19,988 bases of DNA, taken from positions 1 through 19,988 of the forward strand of contig JBAWXL010000058.1 in assembly GCA_037144095.1 (NCBI GenBank), read 5' to 3'. The translations under genes and the position numbers were made by a program. Positions 14,964 to 19,988 of the stretch are shown here, piece after piece; position 1 is the first letter of the stretch, and every line of letters begins with the position of its first letter. Source of the DNA: CAIXTV01 sp037144095 (GTDB taxonomy: Bacteria > Bacteroidota > Bacteroidia > Bacteroidales > CAIXTV01). The notes beneath the pieces were generated by a model that searched no databases, was not told the DNA's origin, and worked only from the letters and a program-made list of their open reading frames with translations.

Positions 14964-15783
14964 CCGGTTTAAGACTTAAAACGGGAATCTCAGCATGATT
15001 GATCAACTGTTGAGCATTAGGACCTAAAAACACATTCACTTCGCTAATTTCCTGTTCCGTCATGATGGATAAAACATCAGCTTTCACCACTTCGGCAAAA
15101 GTAAGCGTGGTTTTAGTAATATTATCCGTGAAAACAGATTCAATACTATGCTTTACCTTTTGTTCTGTTAAATAGCGCGAAACCTCATGAGCATTTTCAT
15201 CCACCTTACGGTTGATGGTCTTTAAGTTAGCAGAATACAAAGCCAAAACATATACCTCAGCACCAAATATATTAGCCAGCTTAGCTGTGAAAGCAAGTTT
15301 CTGGCAAGTCTCAGGAGTGCTATCAATAGGCAGAGCTATTTTCGTGATTCCTTTATCAAATGGATAATCAGGTCGAATGGTAAGGATTGGACATGGGGCT
15401 GATGTTACAATTCTGAAAGCATTACTCCCAATGAAAATCTCTTCAAATCCCGACACACCATGTGTGCCAACCACTATTAAATCAGATTTGTTCACCCTTG
15501 CCTGATGCGCAATTTCGCTGTACACTTTACCCTTGCGAATCTTAAAGCTTAATTTCCCACTGGTAAGTGAGGGTTGATACTTAGCAATAATTTCGCTGAA
15601 GCTTTCGCAAATTTCATCTTTCATTATTTTTTGCTCTTTCAACAGCATTCCTTCTTTTTCACTAAAGGTATCTACCCAAATCATTAAAATACTGGCATTA
15701 GTCTTATTGGCAATGCTAATGGCATAGTTCAACGCATGTATTGAACCTTTTGAAAAGTCTATTGCTACTATAATTTCTTTCAT
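14938..15783 (-). CDS. Universal stress protein with two tandem Usp domains
   Basis: This 281-residue cytoplasmic protein has two UspA folds. Domain 1 (1-138) begins MKEIIVAIDFS and contains the ATP-binding motif G-2x-G-9x-G-S as GTHG (106-109) through GS (119-120). Domain 2 (145-273) begins KIALPIDS and ends near IPVLSLKP, but lacks that motif, so only the first half is expected to bind nucleotide. Proteins of this family help survive starvation and other stress, and the exact role is unknown. The SPOR gene overlaps its 3' end by 26 bp. A -7 element at 15817-15824 is suitably placed upstream. The stop is TAA. Confidence 0.92.
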   Translation of the reverse strand: MKEIIVAIDFSKGSIHALNYAISIANKTNASILMIWVDTFSEKEGMLLKEQKIMKDEICESFSEIIAKYQPSLTSGKLSFKIRKGKVYSEIAHQARVNKSDLIVVGTHGVSGFEEIFIGSNAFRIVTSAPCPILTIRPDYPFDKGITKIALPIDSTPETCQKLAFTAKLANIFGAEVYVLALYSANLKTINRKVDENAHEVSRYLTEQKVKHSIESVFTDNITKTTLTFAEVVKADVLSIMTEQEISEVNVFLGPNAQQLINHAEIPVLSLKPDEFYEKHK

Positions 15784-15816
15784 TTTAGCTTAATCTTTTA
15801 TGGTGAAAATCGTGAG

Positions 15817-15843
15817 CAAAATTACATCTTTTTATTATTACAA
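15817..15843 (-). promoter_or_regulatory. Promoter of the universal stress gene
   Basis: The minus strand reads TTG (15841-15843), a 16-bp gap, then TAATTTTG (15817-15824), close to the TTTG/TAnnTTTG consensus. A start site near 15810 gives a leader of about 27 nt. Confidence 0.55.
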
Positions 15844-15845
15844 TC

Positions 15846-15853
15846 TACTTTTG
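15846..15853 (+). promoter_or_regulatory. Orphan -7 element facing ruvB
   Basis: TACTTTTG is identical to the elements at 14058 and 16109 but has no gene close behind it. A transcript starting near 15860 would run straight into the hairpin at 15870-15891. No clear -33 element was seen. Confidence 0.3.
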
Positions 15854-15869
15854 CTCTTGTTAATAATTT

Positions 15870-15891
15870 AAGGCCTTAATAACAAGGCCTT
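15870..15891 (+). terminator. Strong 8-bp hairpin, terminator-like, without an upstream gene
   Basis: AAGGCCTT (15870-15877), loop aataac, then AAGGCCTT (15884-15891), continuing into TTCTTC. The stem is perfect with four G-C pairs. The U-tract is short and interrupted. No plus-strand gene precedes it, so it could end a very short transcript, act in a leader, or be a protein-binding site. Confidence 0.45.
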
Positions 15892-16108
15892 TTCTTCAGA
15901 TAAAAAGCTTACAACAGAAAGCATTTCCACGTTTAATTAAAGTTTATTACTCATTCCATTTTATTCTTGATATAAAACGAATGACATTAATCGAACTAAA
16001 ACAATATGAATGTCTTATTATCAATAGAATTACTTATTCAAAGTCGAAAGATTAGCACGAACTTTTATCTTTAAGCAATCTAAAAAAGACAGTTGAAAGA
16101 ATTTTATT

Positions 16109-16116
16109 TACTTTTG
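16109..16116 (+). promoter_or_regulatory. -7 element for the ruvB-queG-U32 cluster
   Basis: TACTTTTG matches TAnnTTTG and lies 17 bp before the ruvB ATG. A start site near 16123 leaves a leader of about 11 nt. The nearest TTG upstream (16093-16095) is only 13 bp away, so the -33 element is unclear. Confidence 0.5.
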
Positions 16117-16133
16117 TATTGAATAATTGAAGT

Positions 16134-17156
16134 ATGAATAAAAATCTTGATGCCAATAACGAACATCTGAGTCCGCAGGAAAAGGAATACGAAAACTCCA
16201 TTCGTCCATCCGATTTCGATAACTTTTATGGACAAGGACAAGTGGTCGAAAACCTCAAAGTGTTTGTGCAAGCCGCTACCCAGCGTGGGGAAGCCCTCGA
16301 TCATGTGCTGATTCACGGACCTCCGGGATTAGGGAAAACCACCCTTTCGTATATTATTGCCCGCGAACTTAATGTAAATATTAAAGTTACTTCGGGTCCC
16401 GTTTTGGATAAACCCGGCGAACTTGCAGGTTTGCTCACCAATCTCGACACAAATGATGTATTGTTTATTGATGAGATTCACCGGTTATCGCCCGTAGTGG
16501 AAGAATATCTCTATTCGGCTATGGAAGATTATAAGATTGATATCATGATTGATTCAGGTCCGAATGCACGAAGTGTTCAGATTTCTTTAAATCCTTTCAC
16601 TCTGATTGGGGCTACTACCCGTTCAGGACTTCTCACTGCACCTTTACGTTCACGCTTTGGAATTAATTCAAGACTATCCTATTACGATACCTCTATATTG
16701 AATAAGATTATTCATCGGGCATCCAATATTTTAAATATTACGCTCGATGATGATGCTTCTATTGAAATTGCCCGCCGAAGCCGTGGAACCCCGCGTATTG
16801 CCAATTTGTTGCTTCGCCGTGTGAGAGACTTTGCCCAAATAAAAGGAAACGGACATATCGACCTCAAAATTGCCAAATTCGCACTCAACGCACTGAATGT
16901 TGACCAACATGGTTTAGACGAAATGGACAATAAGATTCTGACAACCATTATCGATAAGTTTAAAGGGGGTCCCGTAGGTCTTACCACCATTGCTACGGCT
17001 GTGGGCGAAGATTCGGGAACCATTGAAGAGGTGTACGAACCTTTCCTTATTATGGAAGGCTACCTCATGCGAACTCCAAGAGGCAGGGAAGCCACCGAAT
17101 TGGCTTATCAACATTTGGGCAGGCTCAAACTTCCCGAACAAACCCGTCTTTTCTAA
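16134..17156 (+). CDS. ruvB: Holliday junction branch migration helicase RuvB
   Basis: RuvB is the hexameric AAA+ motor that, with RuvA, drives branch migration of Holliday junctions during recombinational repair. The 340-residue length is standard. Visible motifs are the family N-terminus with IRPSDFDNFYGQ (23-34), Walker A GPPGLGKT (62-69), Walker B LFIDEIH (110-116), sensor I GATTRSG (159-165), the arginine-finger segment PLRSRFG (170-176), sensor II RGTPRIANLLLRR (217-229), and a C-terminal winged helix with RTPRGRE (313-319). It is the first gene of a tight plus-strand cluster. Its TAA stop abuts the queG ATG. ruvA and ruvC are not in the window. Confidence 0.98.
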   Translation: MNKNLDANNEHLSPQEKEYENSIRPSDFDNFYGQGQVVENLKVFVQAATQRGEALDHVLIHGPPGLGKTTLSYIIARELNVNIKVTSGPVLDKPGELAGLLTNLDTNDVLFIDEIHRLSPVVEEYLYSAMEDYKIDIMIDSGPNARSVQISLNPFTLIGATTRSGLLTAPLRSRFGINSRLSYYDTSILNKIIHRASNILNITLDDDASIEIARRSRGTPRIANLLLRRVRDFAQIKGNGHIDLKIAKFALNALNVDQHGLDEMDNKILTTIIDKFKGGPVGLTTIATAVGEDSGTIEEVYEPFLIMEGYLMRTPRGREATELAYQHLGRLKLPEQTRLF

Positions 17157-18101
17157 ATGTTTGCCCAAACCGAAAAGCAAACTCTAAGTCTTCAAATTAA
17201 ACAACAAGCCCTTTCATTAGGTTTTGCAGATTGCGGCATGGCTCCTGCTTCGGTATTAACTGATGAAGAAGCCCATTTAAAATCGTGGATAGATAATGCT
17301 TATTATGCAGATATGCGCTATTATGGCGCTCATCTGCATAATCGTTTAGACCCATCCTCGGTTCTTCCCAATGCAAAATCCATCATAGCAGTTGTTCTTC
17401 CTTATTATCAAAAGAATGAAAAACAAACTTACCTGAAGATTGCCCGTTATGCTTTAGGAAAAGATTATCATTCAGAAGTAAAACGTCTGCTCGACCGCCT
17501 GCTTGTTTTTATTAAAAATCTTCTTCCCGAATCGAATGGAAAAAGCTTTTGCGATTCGGGAGCCATGCTCGAAAAGGCTTGGGCCAATCGTTGCGGTTTG
17601 GGTGCCATCGGGAAAAACTCTTTACTGATTCATCCGCAGTGGGGCTCTTTTGTATTTATCGGACTCATCGTTTCTGATGTTGAACTGGAATATGATGCCC
17701 CCTTCTCCACCAATTGTTGCGAAAGATGTAAGCGTTGTATGGTTGCTTGCCCCACCCAGGCAATAGTTTCGCCTCACGTAGTTGATGCCCGCAAATGTAT
17801 TTCTTATCATACCATCGAATCGAAAAAAGGAATTCCTTTTGAATATGAAAAGAAAACCGAAGGATTTGTCTATGGATGCGACGTTTGTCAGGAAGTATGT
17901 CCTTATAATCAAGAAGTGCTTTCTTGCATCGAAAGCTCACCTCTTTATAAAGCCGAATTAAATTCACTCAGTTCACAAGATTTATCCACCCTAAGCCAGA
18001 GACAATTTGATACTCTTTTATCCGACACTTCCATTGCCCGCGTGGGCTACAACAAATTAATGCACAACATCAAGCTTGTAATGAATGCAAATGAGCAATA
18101 G
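17157..18101 (+). CDS. queG: Epoxyqueuosine reductase QueG
   Basis: QueG is a cobalamin- and [4Fe-4S]-dependent enzyme that reduces epoxyqueuosine to queuosine at the wobble base of Asp, Asn, His and Tyr tRNAs, the last step of queuosine synthesis. The 314 residues show the cobalamin-domain DSGAMLEKAWANRCGLGAIGKNS region (133-155) with catalytic Asp133. Two ferredoxin-type clusters follow: Cys188, 191, 194 and 198, then Cys214 in ARKCISYHTIE, and Cys241, 244 and 248 in CDVCQEVCPYN. It ends soon after, without the C-terminal HEAT-like extension of the 379-residue E. coli type, which is a common short form. The ATG follows the ruvB stop with no gap, and the 3' end overlaps the U32 gene by 17 bp, so translation is probably coupled. 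The stop is TAG. Confidence 0.96.
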   Translation: MFAQTEKQTLSLQIKQQALSLGFADCGMAPASVLTDEEAHLKSWIDNAYYADMRYYGAHLHNRLDPSSVLPNAKSIIAVVLPYYQKNEKQTYLKIARYALGKDYHSEVKRLLDRLLVFIKNLLPESNGKSFCDSGAMLEKAWANRCGLGAIGKNSLLIHPQWGSFVFIGLIVSDVELEYDAPFSTNCCERCKRCMVACPTQAIVSPHVVDARKCISYHTIESKKGIPFEYEKKTEGFVYGCDVCQEVCPYNQEVLSCIESSPLYKAELNSLSSQDLSTLSQRQFDTLLSDTSIARVGYNKLMHNIKLVMNANEQ

Positions 18102-19923
18102 CACAGCACTTGAATTATTGGCTCCGGCAAAGAATGCCGAAGCAGGCAGGCTTGCCATAAACTATGGAGCCGATGCGGTTTACATTGGTGCCGAGATGTT
18201 CGGGGCGCGTTTTAAGGCGGGGAATTCCATTCAGGAGATTGAAAAGCTGATTCGTTATGCTCATCTTTACAACGCAAAGGTGTACATTACTCTGAATACC
18301 TTGCTGTTCGACGACGAGATGGCACAGGCTACCAAGCTTGCTCAAAAAGTGTATGAAGCAGGTGCCGATGCCCTTATCATACAAGACATGGGTTTAATTG
18401 AAGCAGGACTTCCGCCCTTGCCACTCTTTGCAAGTACACAGACACATAATTATTCCTTAGAGCGTATTCAGTTTCTCGAAGCAGCGGGTTTCAGCCGAAT
18501 CATACTTGCCCGCGAATTAAGTCTGGAAGAAATACAAAACATACGTCAACACACTCAGGTTGACCTCGAATTCTTCATTCATGGGGCATTGTGCACTGCC
18601 TTTAGCGGTCAGTGTTATCTCAGCGCTGCCGGCGGAAACCGTAGCGGAAACCGCGGCGATTGTTCGCAGTTGTGCCGTTTGCCCTATCAACTCTCAGATG
18701 CTAATCAAAACCCCATTCTTACCAATAAACACCTGCTTTCGTTGAAAGATTTGAATTTATCCGAACATCTTCAATCGTTGGTGGAGGCCGGCATAACTTC
18801 ATTTAAAATTGAAGGACGACTAAAAGATGTTGATTATATTCAGAACATTGTTTCGCATTATCGAAAACGTTTGGATGATATCCTTTTGGCGAATCCTTCC
18901 TGCCAAAAATCGTCTTCGGGACAGACACATTTGGAGTTCACACCCAATCCTTTGTATAGCTTTTCGCGAGGATTTACAAGCCATTTCGTAGAAGGGCGAC
19001 AGATGTCGCAATCGTCGATCCACACCCCCAAGTCGGTGGGCGAACCCCTCGGAAAGGTGAAATCAACCGGCGAACATTATTTCAGCTTAGACACTTCACA
19101 CAGTTTGCACAATGGCGATGGAATTGCGCTGCTGAATGCTGAGGGCGAGTTTTGGGGAACTTCGGTTAATAAAGTGGAAGGCGAGTTTATTTATCCTAAC
19201 AGCATGAACAACATCACTAAAGGATGCAGCGTCAGCCGCAATTATCATAAAGAGTTTCAGCACACACTGAGCAAAGACGAGTCGAAACGGCTGATATCAA
19301 TCAGAATTGAGATGGGCGAGAGTGAAAATGGTTTTCGCTTAAGTGCAACCGACGAAGATAATATCACCAGTTCCCTTGAAAATAGTGCAGCAAAAGAACC
19401 TGCCCTCCAGGCAGAGAAAGCGCTGGCGACAATCGAAAAACAGTTTATGAAAGCAGGGAATACTATTTTTGCCGTCGAAGAAGTAAAGCTGCAACTTTCT
19501 AATGCTTATTTCATACAAGTTTCGGTTTTGAACGAAATGCGCCGTAAGTTGTTGAGCGAGCATGAAGCGAAACGGCTTGAGACCTATGTTAGAACCGAAA
19601 AACCCATTCAACCTAACGATTTTCCTTATCCTGAAAAGCACCTAAGCTTTAGGGGCAACGTGACGAATCGTTTTGCGCACGCATTTTATAAACGGCATGG
19701 GGTGGAAAGCATTGAGGATGGTTTTGAACTCAACGATTCGCCTGCAGATGACATCATTTTCAGCAGCCGCTATTGTATTAAATTCGAACTGGGCAGATGC
19801 CCGAAGCAAAAACCTATTCTTCCTGCCATGCCTGAGCCTTGGAGCTTGTCGGATCATAAAAATAAATATCGACTTTCGTTCGATTGCAAACGGTGTGTGA
19901 TGAATGTGCACCTAAGGGAATAG
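18085..19923 (+). CDS. Peptidase U32-family protein, RlhA-like with C-terminal Cys cluster
   Basis: This 612-residue protein has the U32 TIM-barrel-like N-terminal domain: LLAPAKNAEAG (11-21), GADAVYIGAEMFGAR (28-42), and the U32 signature EFFIHGALCTAFSGQCYLS (162-180). Cys170, 177, 193 and 197 match the four-Cys set that binds an iron-sulfur cluster in related U32 proteins (UbiU/UbiV and others). KIEGRLKDVDYI (241-252) is also typical. The long C-terminal part resembles RlhA (YdcP), which hydroxylates a 23S rRNA cytidine. A second four-Cys set (564, 572, 601, 604) lies at the end and could bind metal. The family name is historical, and RNA modification is the likelier role than proteolysis (family knowledge). 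The start is ATG at 18085 or 18091, both overlapping queG. The position next to queG fits an RNA-modification theme. The stop is TAG. Confidence 0.88.
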   Translation: MQMSNSTALELLAPAKNAEAGRLAINYGADAVYIGAEMFGARFKAGNSIQEIEKLIRYAHLYNAKVYITLNTLLFDDEMAQATKLAQKVYEAGADALIIQDMGLIEAGLPPLPLFASTQTHNYSLERIQFLEAAGFSRIILARELSLEEIQNIRQHTQVDLEFFIHGALCTAFSGQCYLSAAGGNRSGNRGDCSQLCRLPYQLSDANQNPILTNKHLLSLKDLNLSEHLQSLVEAGITSFKIEGRLKDVDYIQNIVSHYRKRLDDILLANPSCQKSSSGQTHLEFTPNPLYSFSRGFTSHFVEGRQMSQSSIHTPKSVGEPLGKVKSTGEHYFSLDTSHSLHNGDGIALLNAEGEFWGTSVNKVEGEFIYPNSMNNITKGCSVSRNYHKEFQHTLSKDESKRLISIRIEMGESENGFRLSATDEDNITSSLENSAAKEPALQAEKALATIEKQFMKAGNTIFAVEEVKLQLSNAYFIQVSVLNEMRRKLLSEHEAKRLETYVRTEKPIQPNDFPYPEKHLSFRGNVTNRFAHAFYKRHGVESIEDGFELNDSPADDIIFSSRYCIKFELGRCPKQKPILPAMPEPWSLSDHKNKYRLSFDCKRCVMNVHLRE

Positions 19924-19965
19924 GCATTAGGCGTTAGTACCTTATCAACAATATTGTAACCAAAA

Positions 19966-19988
19966 ATGGCAAAATATTTCTATCCTTT
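19966..19988 (+). CDS. Possible start of a further gene, cut by the window end
   Basis: An ATG at 19966, preceded by an A-rich stretch, opens a frame MAKYFYP that continues to the window edge. It is 42 bp after the U32 stop codon on the same strand. Seven codons are too few to identify it. Confidence 0.3.

Larger units (their letters stand above)
15784..16133. other. Divergent intergenic region between uspA-type gene and ruvB
   Basis: This is 350 bp of AT-rich DNA. It holds a leftward promoter (15817-15824), an unassigned rightward TACTTTTG (15846-15853), a strong hairpin (15870-15891) and the ruvB -7 element (16109-16116). No ORF or tRNA was recognised. Confidence 0.6.

Noticed and set aside
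15983..16014. GACATT/AATGTC inverted repeat upstream of ruvB
   Set aside because: Six-base arms 20 bp apart in AT-rich DNA are easily due to chance.

Overview
The window comes from a Bacteroidota (Bacteroidetes) chromosome. The clearest signs are a very large secreted repeat protein ending in a gliding-motility-associated (CHU_C, type IX secretion) C-terminal domain, several copies of the Bacteroidota -7 promoter element TAnnTTTG just upstream of start codons, few Shine-Dalgarno-like sequences, and AT-rich intergenic DNA. The genus cannot be told from the sequence alone. No phage, transposon, CRISPR array, rRNA or tRNA was seen. Most of the window is ordinary housekeeping or accessory DNA.

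Layout. 1-634: a doubtful small reverse-strand ORF containing four 21-bp repeat units, then non-coding DNA. 635-5248 (-): a 1537-residue secreted adhesin-like protein made of 15 Ig/PKD-like repeats of about 90 residues, an extra Ig-like domain and a type IX sorting domain. Repeats 2-10 show a three-repeat super-period. 5478-9460: a sugar locus. A ROK-family kinase-like gene and an FHS-type MFS sugar transporter run leftward, and a two-domain class I mannose-6-phosphate isomerase runs rightward from a 67-bp region that holds two back-to-back -7 elements. Import, phosphorylation and isomerisation to fructose-6-phosphate make a plausible pathway (inference).

9461-10093: a repeat-rich spacer with a 41-bp direct repeat flanking a rho-independent terminator, followed by eleven 21-bp tandem units. 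10094-13156 (-): a free-standing adenylation-domain (acyl/aminoacyl-AMP) enzyme downstream of an MltD-like lytic transglycosylase with LysM domains. 13386-14501 (+): a secreted CAP/SCP-domain protein and type II 3-dehydroquinate dehydratase (aroQ). 14532-15783 (-): a small secreted SPOR-domain protein overlapping the end of a double-domain universal stress protein. 15784-16133: a divergent intergenic region with promoters and a strong hairpin. 16134-19923 (+): a compact ruvB-queG-U32 cluster (Holliday-junction helicase, epoxyqueuosine reductase, RlhA-like U32 protein) with abutting or overlapping genes. A possible next gene starts at 19966.

The observations most worth following are the 21-bp heptad-coding arrays, the degenerate kinase-like domain fused to the isomerase, the ROK protein lacking the family's zinc and sugar motifs, the overlapping divergent promoters, and an orphan promoter-plus-hairpin between uspA and ruvB. 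I did not find a convincing new multi-gene system.
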